DNA of 64,000 bases from Hyphomonas sp. (GCA_016124495.1 WGNP01000003.1:62001-126000), one strand, 5' to 3'; positions 42,474 through 51,272 are shown, counted from the first letter of the stretch. The notes: a model not told the origin generated them from the letters alone. Made by a program: numbers and translations.

Positions 42474-42824
42474 TCAGCACGCCGGCGGTGGCAGCACGGG
42501 GTGCACTTCCGCCGAGCCATACTCAGCCGAGGGCGACTTCGCCGCCCAGTCGAGCGCCGCATCAAGGCCGGCGACCTTGATGACGACATACCCGCCCAGC
42601 TGTTCCTTTAGATCGGCATAGGAAGCGTCCTGCACCTCGCGTTTGCCGTTGCGGACACGAACGGTCGTCGCGGTGTGCGGCGGATGCTGGCCGTCGCCGT
42701 TGACCATTATACCGGCCGGTGCAATCGCGCCCATGCAGGACGTCGAGGCATACCAACAGGCGGGCGCTTCGGCAGGGTCCTCGCGCTTGGCGAAGACTTC
42801 AGACGGTTCGGTGAAGATAAGCAT
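42474..42824 (-). CDS. YciI-family protein, possibly decaying
   Basis: A 116-residue YciI-like (YCII) protein: MLIFTEPSEVFAKREDP at the start, GIMVNGDGQHPPHTATTVRV, YADLKEQLGGYVVI, LDAALDWAAKSPSAEYG and VHPVLPPPA. Such proteins (also called PhnB/DGPF-domain proteins) usually stand next to an ECF sigma factor of the DUF6596 type and may sense something for it. Here the sigma gene is wrecked. The start may also be damaged: an ATGCAA lies just upstream one base out of frame with the MLIF start, as if a base had been lost from a MQYMLIF start. The frame itself is intact. Confidence 0.75.
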   Translation of the reverse strand: MLIFTEPSEVFAKREDPAEAPACWYASTSCMGAIAPAGIMVNGDGQHPPHTATTVRVRNGKREVQDASYADLKEQLGGYVVIKVAGLDAALDWAAKSPSAEYGSAEVHPVLPPPAC

Positions 42825-42924
42825 GATTGCATTGGAGGGGCTCCGGCGAGTTGCGGGCAGCGTCGTTTCTGCCTGACAGCATGAGCTCCAGGGAGCGCCC
42901 GTTTCGACAACCGTGCAAAAACAT

Positions 42925-43761
42925 CTAAAGCCTGACGTTCAGCGTCTTCGGGAACACGCCGAGTATCTTGAGCGACTGCGAGAAGAAGCCCAGCTCCTCG
43001 AGCGCCAGCTGCACCGGGCGCTCATCGGGATGGCCTTCGATCTCCGCATAGAACTGCGAAGCTTCGAACGAGCCACCGGTGAGATAGCTTTCGAGCTTGG
43101 TCATGTTGACGCCGTTGGTCGCAAAACCGCCGAGGCCCTTGTAGAGCGCCGCCGGAATATTGCGCACCTCGAACAGAAAAGCCGTCTTTGCCGGGCCGTC
43201 GCCGGCGTCGATGTCGGCCGGGTCACGCGACATGATCACGAAGCGCGTGGTGTTGTGCGCGGCGTCCTCAATGTCCTCGGCGAGGATTTCCAGGCCGTAG
43301 ACCTCCGCGGCCAGGCGCGGCGCGATGGCCGCAACGGAAGGATCACCCAGCTCCGCCACTTCGCGGGCGGCGCCGGCCGTGTCCGCCGCCGTGACCGCCT
43401 CGATGCCATGCTTGCGCAGGAAGTTGCGGCACTGGCCGAGGCCCATGATGTGCGAGCGCGCCTTCCGGACGTCCTCCAGCTTCGTCCCCTTCAGGGCCAT
43501 CAACTGGAACCGGATCGGCAGGTAGTACTCGCCGGTAATATGCAACTGGGTGGAGGGCAAAAGATAATGAATATCGCCGACCCGGCCCGCGATGGTATTT
43601 TCGACCGGGATCATGGCGAGGGCGGCTTCGCCCTTCTCGACGGCGATGAAACAGTCCTCGAAGGTGCGGCAGGCCATGGGCTCATGGGCCGGAAAGGCCT
43701 CGCTGCAGGCGATATGCGAGTTCGCGCCCGGTTCGCCCTGATAGGCAATTTTCTGGCTCAT
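42925..43761 (-). CDS. pheA: Prephenate dehydratase (PDT plus ACT domain)
   Basis: Converts prephenate to phenylpyruvate for phenylalanine synthesis. The 278-residue protein has no chorismate mutase domain, the usual state in alphaproteobacteria. The catalytic PDT domain starts KIAYQGEPGANSH and has MIPVENTIAGRVGDIHYLL; the TRF motif is visible as NTTRFVIMSR. The ACT domain follows with KTAFLFEVRNIPAALYKGLG, NGVNMTKLESYLTGG (the ESRP-like loop) and FYAEIEGHPDE, and should give feedback inhibition by Phe. Start ATG 43761 is chosen because the family begins near KIAYQG; the upstream frame has no homology. Confidence 0.95.
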   Translation of the reverse strand: MSQKIAYQGEPGANSHIACSEAFPAHEPMACRTFEDCFIAVEKGEAALAMIPVENTIAGRVGDIHYLLPSTQLHITGEYYLPIRFQLMALKGTKLEDVRKARSHIMGLGQCRNFLRKHGIEAVTAADTAGAAREVAELGDPSVAAIAPRLAAEVYGLEILAEDIEDAAHNTTRFVIMSRDPADIDAGDGPAKTAFLFEVRNIPAALYKGLGGFATNGVNMTKLESYLTGGSFEASQFYAEIEGHPDERPVQLALEELGFFSQSLKILGVFPKTLNVRL

Positions 43762-43928
43762 TGCGGAAATCCCTGCCCTGCCCCCCGGATTCGACGTGCG
43801 TCTGATCGCCGCGACGGCCGGGGGAAGCGCCTCTGCGAGGCACCCGTTATATTGTGCGCTCCCGGTTAGCGTGCCAAAACCCGGCCGCCAAGACACTAGT
43901 AACGGAATAGATTCGAAGGATTGCCCCC

Positions 43929-44651
43929 ATGGGAGAACTCGGTGTCAACAAGATCATGGGCGCCCTGCTCGCCACCGCCCTGTTGATGATGGGCCTGGCG
44001 TCGCTGCCCAGCCTCGTGTTCGCCGGCAGCGGCGGCCATCACGGCGATGACCATGCCGAGGAACAGACGCTGAGCCAGAAGATGTGCGCGCAGTTCCATT
44101 ACTGCGTCGAGATCGCCGAAGCCGCCTCAGCCGGCGGCGCAGCAGAAGCGGTGTTTGACCTCGGCGCCGCCCTGTTGACCGCGGATGTCACCCGCGGCGA
44201 GCGCACCTTTGCCGGTCAGTGCTCGACCTGCCACACGATCACCCCTGGCGGCGCCAACGGCACCGGCCCGAACCTTCACAACACGGTCGGCGCCGAAAAG
44301 GCCCACATTGCCGGTTTCAACTATTCCGGCGCCATGACCAATGCCGAAGGCGCCTGGTCGTATGAAAATCTCGACGCCTGGCTGAAAAGCCCGGCGGGAT
44401 ACATGAAGGGCACCTCGATGTCTTTCGCGGGCATCAAGAAGGACGCAGACCGCGTCAACGTGATTGCCTACCTGGCCGCCAATACCGAAGGCGCTCCGCC
44501 CTTCCCGGCGCCGATAGCCGTGGCGGCTCCGGCTGAAGGCGAAGTGGTTCCCGTTGAAGGCGAAGCGGTTCCGGCTGATGCAGCCACCCCGCCAGCAGAA
44601 GGCGAGGCCGCTCCGGTCGAAGCGCCCGCAGAAGAAGTCGCACCGACCTGA
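43929..44651 (+). CDS. Membrane-anchored class I cytochrome c with acidic Pro-rich tail
   Basis: A 240-residue cytochrome c. An uncleaved or cleaved N-terminal hydrophobic segment at ~8-32 (MGALLATALLMMGLASLPSLVF) is followed by a His/Asp-rich stretch (GGHHGDDHAEE). The haem site is CSTCH at about residue 98, with the axial Met in YMKGTSMSFAG, giving a CycM/cytochrome c552-like electron carrier of the respiratory chain. After the haem domain a ~45-residue tail repeats Pro-Ala-Glu-Gly-Glu units (EGEVVPVEGEAVPADA) and is probably disordered. It is divergent from pheA and ends at a terminator. Confidence 0.92.
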   Translation: MGELGVNKIMGALLATALLMMGLASLPSLVFAGSGGHHGDDHAEEQTLSQKMCAQFHYCVEIAEAASAGGAAEAVFDLGAALLTADVTRGERTFAGQCSTCHTITPGGANGTGPNLHNTVGAEKAHIAGFNYSGAMTNAEGAWSYENLDAWLKSPAGYMKGTSMSFAGIKKDADRVNVIAYLAANTEGAPPFPAPIAVAAPAEGEVVPVEGEAVPADAATPPAEGEAAPVEAPAEEVAPT

Positions 44652-44673
44652 TCCTCAATTGATCCAAATACGG

Positions 44674-44706
44674 AAAACCCCCGGCCCATGCCGGGGATTT
44701 TCTTTT
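44674..44706 (+). terminator. Rho-independent terminator after the cytochrome c gene
   Basis: CCCCGGC and GCCGGGG pair around a short CCAT loop, followed by ATTTTCTTTT; AAAA precedes the stem, so it may act on both strands between the cytochrome gene and the convergent GNAT gene. Confidence 0.85.
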
Positions 44707-44712
44707 GGGGGC

Positions 44713-45372
44713 TCATTTCAGCGTCAGCCGCTCGTCCAGCTTTTCGAACATTGCCGCAAGGCGCGGATCGTCCGGCGCACAGGCATAAACATGCTGGTAG
44801 ATCCGGGAGACCGCCTGCTTCAGGCGCGCAGTATCGAGATCGTATTCCCCGACCTCCAGTACCAGAAGGTTCATCTTTGGCGCGGGCCCGTAGTTTTCCA
44901 GCGGAAGGATATAGTCAAAGCCCGCGACTTCGAGGCAACCGAGGCGGCGATAGAACTGCTTGCGCTTCAGGCGCTCGGCGCGTTCGCCAGCGTCAACCGT
45001 GTCCGCTTCCGAATCCACTTCGACCAGCAACAAGGCCCCCGGATCCACGCGGCTGGCCGCCAAGGACGCGGTGAACAGGGCCGACCCGGTCCCGCTACCC
45101 TGAGCGTTCGCCGCGACAGCCAGATATTCGAGCAACATCACGCCTTCGCGGCGCGGCGCGTAAAGGATCGACAGGCCGACGACATCGCCTCTAAGCACAT
45201 ACGCCCAGAAGCGAACATCCGGATGCGCAAGGCTCGCCAGGATCTCTGCGCGCGTTTTCTGTTCGCCCCTCGGGATCTCGGCTTCGTAGATCGCCATCGC
45301 GGCCTCAAACAGGCAGCTGCGCGCGTCCGTCACTTCGATCAGGCTCGGCGTGCCGGAATCAATCGCCGGCAT
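44713..45372 (-). CDS. GNAT-family N-acetyltransferase
   Basis: A 219-residue protein with the GNAT core: VVGLSILYAPRREGVMLLEYLAV (beta4), the acetyl-CoA loop in NAQGSGTGSALF (a Q/R-x-x-G-x-G/A-like turn), and a C-terminal KQFYRRLGCLEVAGFDYIL. It should transfer an acyl group from CoA to an amine; the substrate is unknown. Its ATG at 45372 overlaps the stop of the NlpC/P60 gene (TGATG), so the two are cotranslated. Confidence 0.82.
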   Translation of the reverse strand: MPAIDSGTPSLIEVTDARSCLFEAAMAIYEAEIPRGEQKTRAEILASLAHPDVRFWAYVLRGDVVGLSILYAPRREGVMLLEYLAVAANAQGSGTGSALFTASLAASRVDPGALLLVEVDSEADTVDAGERAERLKRKQFYRRLGCLEVAGFDYILPLENYGPAPKMNLLVLEVGEYDLDTARLKQAVSRIYQHVYACAPDDPRLAAMFEKLDERLTLK

Positions 45373-46217
45373 CAGACCGCCTTCAGCCAATCCGGCGCCT
45401 CGCCCGGCAGTAGCGCTACGCGGCGCACGCCGGTCACCTCCCCCACGACGCTCCGCAGGCGGTCAATCGCCACCGCCAAGGGCTCGCGCGCGACGCAGAG
45501 GTGTAAGGCGTTCGCATGCAGCAGCGTGTCCGGCGCGGTCAGGAGACCGGCATGGCCTTCCCAGAATACGAGGTCGCCGCGCTGCAGGGAGCCCGGCTCC
45601 TTCCAGTCCGCCACCGGCTCACCGGCCCAGGCGGCCTGCATGTCAGAATCGCGGGGCAGCATCACGCCGCAGGCTTCGAAGGCTTGCTGGACCAAGCCCG
45701 AACAGTCGAGCCCGAGGCTCTCGCGCCCGCCCCAGAGATAAGGCGTCTCAAGGTAGCGTTCGGCGACGCCGGCCGGATCGGTCTCGAACGCCTCCGGTGC
45801 GGCGAGGTGGCGCGTGTGCACCCAGCCCGCCCGTTCGCACTCTACCCACGCCCCGTCGGTGCGCCCGGTCGCCACAATCCGCGCGCCAAGGCACAGCATG
45901 AAGCGCGGCGCGGATTTGAGGTCAGGCTCCGAGAAACAATAGGTGCGCAGCGCGCTGACCTTGTAGGTGACCGGCAAGGCGGGCGCAGACAGCGCGTCCA
46001 TGTTGACCCAGCCGGCATACCGGTCCCGGCGCAGCTGGCAGAGGCCGAACTCGCCTTCTTCGCGGAACACCTCGACAATTTCGCCATGCAGCGCCTGGGT
46101 GCCGAGACGGCCATCGGGCGACGGCGTCTCGCGGATGGCGGCGACCCCTGCAGTGACTTGATAGCCGATGCCCAGGCCTTCGGGGCGTTTCAGGCGTACG
46201 TCATTGAAGTCCGGCAT
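45372..46217 (-). CDS. NlpC/P60-family peptidase with SH3 domains
   Basis: A 281-residue cysteine peptidase of the gamma-D-glutamyl-diamino acid type. The N-terminal ~150 residues look like two bacterial SH3 domains (GYQVTAGVAAIRETPSPDG; YAGWVNMDAL; GAWVECERAGWVHTRHL). The C-terminal NlpC domain has the catalytic Cys in LGLDCSGLVQQAF, YLWGGRES ahead of it, and the His in HAGLL. No signal peptide is evident, so it may act on imported muropeptides in the cytoplasm, like Dipeptidyl-peptidase VI-type enzymes. Start ATG at 46217. Confidence 0.9.
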   Translation of the reverse strand: MPDFNDVRLKRPEGLGIGYQVTAGVAAIRETPSPDGRLGTQALHGEIVEVFREEGEFGLCQLRRDRYAGWVNMDALSAPALPVTYKVSALRTYCFSEPDLKSAPRFMLCLGARIVATGRTDGAWVECERAGWVHTRHLAAPEAFETDPAGVAERYLETPYLWGGRESLGLDCSGLVQQAFEACGVMLPRDSDMQAAWAGEPVADWKEPGSLQRGDLVFWEGHAGLLTAPDTLLHANALHLCVAREPLAVAIDRLRSVVGEVTGVRRVALLPGEAPDWLKAV

Positions 46218-46243
46218 GATCCAACGGCTCCGAGGCAGACGCC

Positions 46244-46624
46244 TCAGGCCGCGTTGGAACGCTTGGCCGAAGGCTTTCCACCAGCCTCTTCGCCGGAAGC
46301 GGCGGCAAGAACAAGCCGGGCGAAGGCGCGCAGGTACGTCATTCCGTCTGGCGTGCGTTCGATGAAGATCGAGCGCAGGTCCGAATCGTCCGGCAGGCGG
46401 CGGATGAAGTTCAGCCGCTCCAGCGCGTCCAGGGCCCGCGTGATGGCCGGCTTGGCGACGCCCAGATGCTCCGCAAGGCCGCGCACCGTGTGCGGACCCG
46501 GCATCAGCGCCACCGACATCAACACGGCTTGCTGGCGCGCCGTCAGGTCCGGCGCGTCCGAGCGCACTGAGGCGGTGACCGCCTTGCGCCAAAGTTCGAG
46601 CCCGTCCCGTTCGGATAACTGCAT
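46244..46624 (-). CDS. MarR-family transcriptional regulator
   Basis: A 126-residue winged-helix regulator: LTARQQAVLMSVALMPGPHTVRGLAEHLGV leads into the recognition helix KPAITRALDALERLNFI and the wing RRLPDDSDLRSIFIERT. The ATG at 46624 follows GGAGG at about nine bases. It is 27 bases upstream of the NlpC/P60 and GNAT genes on the same strand, so it may regulate that operon. It is divergent from the Fur-family gene at 46765. Confidence 0.88.
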   Translation of the reverse strand: MQLSERDGLELWRKAVTASVRSDAPDLTARQQAVLMSVALMPGPHTVRGLAEHLGVAKPAITRALDALERLNFIRRLPDDSDLRSIFIERTPDGMTYLRAFARLVLAAASGEEAGGKPSAKRSNAA

Positions 46625-46764
46625 TGCCTGAGGCCTCCACACCGCGCCGGACCTTGTGGACCGAGTCGCTTAAAAGGAGAATCTCGTGTGATTTGCGAGG
46701 CCCGTCCAGAGCTCGAGAGCCGCTCTCCCCTTCACATTACCTGCGAAACACCCGAAACAGGGGC

Positions 46765-47256
46765 ATGGCCATTTCCAAACCCCATATCCATGCCCACGGG
46801 CACGCTAATACGCCCTGCAGCCCGGCTGATACCGAGGCCTTCCTGCACGAGGCCGAAGCGCTCGTAGTGCGCCAGGGCCAGCGGATGACGCGGATCAGGC
46901 GCAAGGTGCTGCGCCTGTTGCTGGATAACCAGGGCCCCGCGAAGGCGTATGACCTCCTGGCAAACCTCGATGGAGAAGGCGCAGCCAAGCCGCCGACCAT
47001 CTATCGCGCGCTGGACTTCCTCCAGGACGCGGGTCTCGTGCACAAGATCGAGAGCCTCAACGCCTATGTCGCCTGCGGCCATACCCGTCATAGCCATTCT
47101 GCCGTATTCCTCATCTGCGACACCTGCAAGGGCGCGGAGGAATTGCACGCCACTGCCACCAGCGAGGCGCTGAAGTCCGAAACCAAGGGCGCCGGCTTCC
47201 GCATGGCGCGCGCGGTGGTCGAAGTGCGCGGCACCTGCCGGAACTGCGCGCCATGA
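46765..47256 (+). CDS. zur: Fur-family zinc regulator (Zur-like)
   Basis: A 163-residue Fur-superfamily repressor. The N-terminal tail is His-rich (PHIHAHGHAN). The winged helix holds RMTRIRRKVLRLLLDNQGPAKAY and PTIYRALDFLQDAGLVHKIE. The C-terminal dimerisation domain has CGHTRHSHSAVFLICDTC and ends CRNCAP, giving two CxxC pairs for a structural zinc and His ligands for the sensing zinc; this pattern fits Zur better than Fur. ATG 46765 is preferred over the long upstream extension, which lacks homology. Its stop overlaps the thioesterase gene by four bases. Confidence 0.88.
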   Translation: MAISKPHIHAHGHANTPCSPADTEAFLHEAEALVVRQGQRMTRIRRKVLRLLLDNQGPAKAYDLLANLDGEGAAKPPTIYRALDFLQDAGLVHKIESLNAYVACGHTRHSHSAVFLICDTCKGAEELHATATSEALKSETKGAGFRMARAVVEVRGTCRNCAP

Positions 47257-48176
47257 TCCCCCTCTGGCAAGGCAGCTGCAACCAATGGGACTGCGACGAG
47301 ATGGGGCATATGAATGTGCGCGTCTATGTCGAGAAACAACTGGAAGGCCTGGTCGCGCTTTGCCATGCGGCGGGCATGCCGAACGCGTTCCGGCCTAACT
47401 CGCCCTCTACGGTTGCACCCGTCGATCAGCATATCCGCTTCGTTCGCGAAGTGATGCCGGGCCGGCCGCTGAAGATGAGCGGCTGCACCCTCGAGATCGG
47501 GACCAGTGACGCGGTCGTCTACCAGGAACTGCGCCATACCGATGGGACGCTGTCGGCAGCCTTCCGTACACGGATTGCGCATCTCGACACAGCCGAAGGC
47601 AAGGCCTTCCCCTGGACGAAGCGTGTTCTCGCCAAGCTTGAAGCCCTGAAGGGTGAGACGCCGGACGAGGCGAAACCGCGCTCGTTTGATCCGGATGGGC
47701 CTGGCCTTCCAATGGACGAAATCACGCTTGACAGGGTCGAGACGGTTGGCGCGCCGCGCATCGGGCTCGGCGCGGTTCCCGCCGCGCATTGCGGGGCCCA
47801 CGGATGGATGTCGCCGTCCTGGGTCATCGGGCGTGTGTCGGACTCCGTTCCGAACCTCCTTTTTGACTGGCGCAGACGCGTCGGCCAGACGGCCGGCGGG
47901 CGCCGGATGGGCGCGGCGGTACTCGAATACCGCATCCGCTATCACCGCATGCCGCGCGAGGGCGACCAGTTCGTGGTGCACACCTCGCTCGGCAAGGTGG
48001 CGGGCAAGACGCATAACCTGATCCACTGGGTCATGGATCCTCAGACGGGCGGCGCCTGGGCGACCTGCGAAGTGATCGCGATCTCGCTGGACCTTGATGC
48101 CCGAAAGGCAGTGGAAGCGCCTCCGGAGATGATTGCAGAGCTCGAGAAGATCGCACCGCGCGGTCTGAGTATCTAA
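47253..48176 (+). CDS. Tandem hotdog acyl thioesterase
   Basis: A 307-residue protein with two hotdog halves. The first starts QGSCNQWDCDEMGHMNVRVYVEK, with the WDCDEMGHMN segment typical of 4HBT/acyl-ACP-type thioesterases; the second runs RMGAAVLEYRIRYHRMPREGDQF and includes KTHNLIHWVMD. It probably hydrolyses acyl-CoA or acyl-ACP in the cytoplasm. It overlaps zur by four bases (ATGA) and converges on the aminotransferase gene with a four-base overlap. Confidence 0.85.
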   Translation: MIPLWQGSCNQWDCDEMGHMNVRVYVEKQLEGLVALCHAAGMPNAFRPNSPSTVAPVDQHIRFVREVMPGRPLKMSGCTLEIGTSDAVVYQELRHTDGTLSAAFRTRIAHLDTAEGKAFPWTKRVLAKLEALKGETPDEAKPRSFDPDGPGLPMDEITLDRVETVGAPRIGLGAVPAAHCGAHGWMSPSWVIGRVSDSVPNLLFDWRRRVGQTAGGRRMGAAVLEYRIRYHRMPREGDQFVVHTSLGKVAGKTHNLIHWVMDPQTGGAWATCEVIAISLDLDARKAVEAPPEMIAELEKIAPRGLSI

Positions 48177-49360
48177 AGATATGCTCCGAGAATTTCCGAC
48201 AGGGCCGGGATGTCGTTCGGGTTCAGGCCTGCGATGTTGATGCGGCCTGAAGACGGCATGTAGACGCCGTGCCTGTCACGCAGTTCGATTGTCTGGGCGG
48301 CGGTGACCGGCAGCTGCGAGAACATGCCGTTCTGGGCTTTCAGGGCAGCGAGCGCGTTCGAGCCCGTGGCGGAGACGAGGGCGTCAGAGAGCGACTCTCG
48401 CAAGCCTTTCATCCGTGCACGCATGGAATTGAGCTCGTTTTCCCATTCGGTACGCAGCTGAGCGTCGCCGAGGATCGCCGCGACGATCCCTGCCCCGTGC
48501 GCCGGCGGCATCGACCAGGTGGCGCGGCCATTGTCGGCAACGTGGGTGGTCGCCGCCGAGATGCCGGCTTCGGTTTCGCCGAGGACGAGGAAGCAGCCGG
48601 TGCGCTCGCGGTAGAGGCCAAAATTCTTGGAGCAGGAATAGGCGACCATCGCCTCACCGGCCTCGGCCATGAAGGCGCGCACGCCGTCCATGTCGCGGTC
48701 AAGGCTCTGGGCGAAGCCGTGATAGGCTACGTCCAGCATGACCAGCAGGCCCTTCTCTTTCGCCAGCGCCCCGAGGGCTTTCCAGTCGTCAATATGCGGA
48801 TCGATCCCGGTCGGGTTATGGCACGGCCCCTGGATGATCACGCCGTCGCCGGCTTCGGCGGCCGACAGGTCTGCGAGCATGCCGAGACGGTAGAATTCCC
48901 CGTCCCGCGCGTAGGCATATTCCTTCACGTCGAGACCTAGGGATTTCACGACGTTCGGATGGTTCGGCCAGGTCGGCTTCGACACCCAGACGCGCTTGGT
49001 GCCTGTCTTGCGCATCAGGCTGACACCCTGGAACAGCGCGCCGCAGCCGCCCGGCGCAGTGAAGGATATCGCGCGCCCCTCCTTGCGGGCGGGATGATCC
49101 TTGCCGAAGACAAAGTCTTCGATATGGCCACAGAAATCGGTGTTACCGCGCTGCCCCTCATAGACTTTCGTCGTCTGCGCCGCGAGGAGACGGGCCTCGG
49201 CTTTCTTCACCGCCGAAAGGATCGGGGTCTGGCCCGCGAGGTCTTTGTACACGCCGACGCCAAGATCATACTTGTCGGCGCGCGGATCGGCGCGGAAGGC
49301 CATCATCAGGCCCAGCAAAGCGTCGGGCGGGAGCGTGGACAGGGCAGAGAAATGCGACAT
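48173..49360 (-). CDS. Aspartate/aromatic amino acid aminotransferase
   Basis: PLP-dependent class I aminotransferase of about 395 residues in the TyrB/AspC branch: DLGVGVYKDLAGQTPIL, YEGQRGNTDF, the HNPTG motif in IQGPCHNPTGIDP, LLVMLDVAYHGFAQ, the PLP-binding Lys in YSCSKNFGLYRERTG, and the C-terminal SGRINIAGLN with the substrate-binding Arg. It can transaminate tyrosine or phenylalanine with 2-oxoglutarate. With hppD, the FAH-family gene and scoAB 0.5-6 kb away, it probably opens tyrosine breakdown. ATGs at 49369 and 49360 are both possible. Confidence 0.92.
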   Translation of the reverse strand: MSHFSALSTLPPDALLGLMMAFRADPRADKYDLGVGVYKDLAGQTPILSAVKKAEARLLAAQTTKVYEGQRGNTDFCGHIEDFVFGKDHPARKEGRAISFTAPGGCGALFQGVSLMRKTGTKRVWVSKPTWPNHPNVVKSLGLDVKEYAYARDGEFYRLGMLADLSAAEAGDGVIIQGPCHNPTGIDPHIDDWKALGALAKEKGLLVMLDVAYHGFAQSLDRDMDGVRAFMAEAGEAMVAYSCSKNFGLYRERTGCFLVLGETEAGISAATTHVADNGRATWSMPPAHGAGIVAAILGDAQLRTEWENELNSMRARMKGLRESLSDALVSATGSNALAALKAQNGMFSQLPVTAAQTIELRDRHGVYMPSSGRINIAGLNPNDIPALSEILGAYL

Positions 49361-49495
49361 GGGAAACATCCGGAAAAGAAGGTGCAGGCCTAGCGGCTTT
49401 TGCCCGCGCGTGAAACCCCGCGACGCGGGGGAAGGAATTGCGCGCCCGCCTGTTAGCCGCGAAAGTCAGCGCCACCGAAACCAGGGGAGACGCTG

Positions 49496-49783
49496 ATGAC
49501 CGCCTATGTAATCCTGATCCGCGAGAAGCTGCGCGACGCCGATGCGATGGCGAAGTATGGCGCCGCTGCCGGCGCGGCGCGGGGCGACCACAGGATCACG
49601 GCGCTGGCCTTCTACGGCAAGCACGAGGTGACCGAAGGCGCAGCGGCCGACGGCGTCGTGATCCTCGCCTTCCCGACGATGGCAGAGGCCAGGGCCTGGT
49701 ATGAGAGCCCGGAATACACGGCGGCCAAGGTGCATCGGTTCCAGGCGGCGGATTACCGTGTTTTGTTTGTTGAGGGCGTTTAG
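49496..49783 (+). CDS. DUF1330 domain protein
   Basis: A 95-residue protein of the ferredoxin-like DUF1330 family: MTAYVILIREKLRD at the start, HRITALAFYGKHEVTEG, DGVVILAFPTMAEARAWYES and the C-terminal FQAADYRVLFVEG. Members form dimeric alpha/beta barrels similar to EthD or monooxygenase-like proteins; no reaction is established. GGGGAGACG stands before the ATG. It is monocistronic between two minus-strand genes. Confidence 0.88.
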   Translation: MTAYVILIREKLRDADAMAKYGAAAGAARGDHRITALAFYGKHEVTEGAAADGVVILAFPTMAEARAWYESPEYTAAKVHRFQAADYRVLFVEGV

Positions 49784-49817
49784 TTTGTGAAAGCCCCTCC
49801 GCCCTCAGGAGAAGGGT

Positions 49818-50456
49818 TCAAGGGCGCTCACTGACCAGCGTCGCTTCGGTCTTCGCTTTCACTTCGTCCAGCGTCACGCCGGGGGCGAGTTCGACGAGTT
49901 TGAGGCCGCCCGGGACGACGTCCAGCACGCAAAGGTCGGTGATGATGCGGTCCACGACACCCTTTCCGGTGAGCGGCAGAGTACAGGCTTTCAGCACCTT
50001 GGATTCGCCGGCCTTGTTGGCGTGGTCCATGACGACGACGATGCGTTTGACGCCGGCGACGAGGTCCATCGCGCCGCCCATGCCTTTGACGAGCTTGCCG
50101 GGGATCATCCAGTTGGCGAGGTCGCCGTTCTCGGCGACTTCCATGGCGCCGAGGATGGCGATGTTGATATGGCCGCCGCGGATCATCGCGAAGCTGGTCG
50201 CCGAGTCGAAAAAGCTGGTGCGCGGCAGCGTCGTGATCGTCTGCTTGCCGGCATTGATGAGGTCGGCGTCTTCCTCGCCTTCATAGGGGAACGGGCCCAT
50301 GCCGAGCATGCCGTTTTCGCTCTGGAGCGTTACATCCATGCCTTCGGGGATATGGTTGGCCACCATCGTCGGAATGCCGATGCCGAGGTTCACGTAGTAA
50401 CCGTCGCGCAGTTCCTTTGCGGCGCGTGCCGCCATGTCGTCGCGTGTCCAGGGCAT
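49818..50456 (-). CDS. scoB: Succinyl-CoA:3-ketoacid CoA transferase subunit B
   Basis: Beta subunit of the enzyme that moves CoA from succinyl-CoA to acetoacetate. The 212-residue protein has the catalytic Glu in the [12 protein letters not shown] motif, preceded by [17 protein letters not shown], and a C-terminal [15 protein letters not shown]. Its ATG overlaps the scoA stop (TGATG), so both subunits are made together. Acetoacetate is a product of the FAH step encoded upstream, which gives the pair its likely job here. Confidence 0.95.
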   Translation of the reverse strand: MPWTRDDMAARAAKELRDGYYVNLGIGIPTMVANHIPEGMDVTLQSENGMLGMGPFPYEGEEDADLINAGKQTITTLPRTSFFDSATSFAMIRGGHINIAILGAMEVAENGDLANWMIPGKLVKGMGGAMDLVAGVKRIVVVMDHANKAGESKVLKACTLPLTGKGVVDRIITDLCVLDVVPGGLKLVELAPGVTLDEVKAKTEATLVSERP

Positions 50457-51163
50457 CAGGTGTGCTCCCGCTTGCGCACGGTGCGCTGCTCGATGCGTTT
50501 TTCGAAACTGCCTTTGATAATGCGCTGCACGAAGACGCCCGGCAGGTGGACATGGTCCGGGTCCAGATCACCGGCGGGGACGATCTCCTCGACTTCGGCG
50601 ACGGTGACCTTGCCGGCCATCGCCATCGGCGGATTGAAGTTGCGGGCAGTCTTGTTGAAGATGAGGTTGCCTTGCGTGTCGGCCTTCTCAGCCTTGACGA
50701 TGGAGAGGTCTGCAACGAGGCCGGTTTCGAGAATGTAGGTTTCGCCGTTGAACTCACGGTGTTCCTTGCCGTCGGCGATGATCGTGCCGACGCCGGTTTT
50801 CGTATAGAAGCCGGGGATGCCGGCCCCACCTGCCCGGCAGCGTTCGGCGAGCGTGCCTTGCGGGTTGAACTCGAGCTCAAGCTCGCCGGAGAGATACTGG
50901 CGCTCGAACTCCTTGTTCTCGCCGACATAGGACGAGATCATCTTTCTGATCTGGCGCGTTTTGAGCAGCAGGCCTAGGCCGAAATCATCGATGCCGGCAT
51001 TGTTGGAAATCGCGGTGATGTTTTTGACGCCGGAATCGCGCAGTGCGACGATCAGGTTTTCCGGGATGCCGCAGAGGCCGAAGCCACCGGCCATCACTGT
51101 CATGCCATCGAAGGTGAGCCCTTCGATGGCCTCCTTCGCCGATTTATAGACCTTGCTTGCCAT
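50456..51163 (-). CDS. scoA: Succinyl-CoA:3-ketoacid CoA transferase subunit A
   Basis: Alpha subunit of the acetoacetate CoA transferase, 235 residues. Family blocks: [18 protein letters not shown] near the N-terminus, [32 protein letters not shown] and [16 protein letters not shown] 51163 is chosen over GTG 51175, since AGGGAG abuts the GTG too closely. It follows the FAH-family gene by 109 bases that include a perfect inverted repeat. Confidence 0.95.
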   Translation of the reverse strand: MASKVYKSAKEAIEGLTFDGMTVMAGGFGLCGIPENLIVALRDSGVKNITAISNNAGIDDFGLGLLLKTRQIRKMISSYVGENKEFERQYLSGELELEFNPQGTLAERCRAGGAGIPGFYTKTGVGTIIADGKEHREFNGETYILETGLVADLSIVKAEKADTQGNLIFNKTARNFNPPMAMAGKVTVAEVEEIVPAGDLDPDHVHLPGVFVQRIIKGSFEKRIEQRTVRKREHT

Positions 51164-51249
51164 CCGGCCTGTCACTCCCTGGTCGCGTTACCGCTTCTGC
51201 CTTGCCACTAGCACAAACTGCGGCGCCTGAATGCCCTAGTACGGCAAAA

Positions 51250-51269
51250 GTTTCAACAGGCGTTGAAAC
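51250..51269 (-). terminator. Inverted repeat between the FAH-family gene and scoA
   Basis: GTTTCAAC and GTTGAAAC are exact reverse complements around four bases, three bases after the FAH-family stop. On the minus strand the stem is followed by TTTTGCC, so a modest terminator is likely. The GTTTCA half also resembles the site before hppD, so an operator for scoAB is the alternative. Confidence 0.45.
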
Positions 51270-51272
51270 CGC

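Noticed and set aside
49415..49430. CCCCGC-GAC-GCGGGG hairpin after the aminotransferase leader
   Set aside because: Very short loop and common by chance in sequence this rich in G+C; no T tract.
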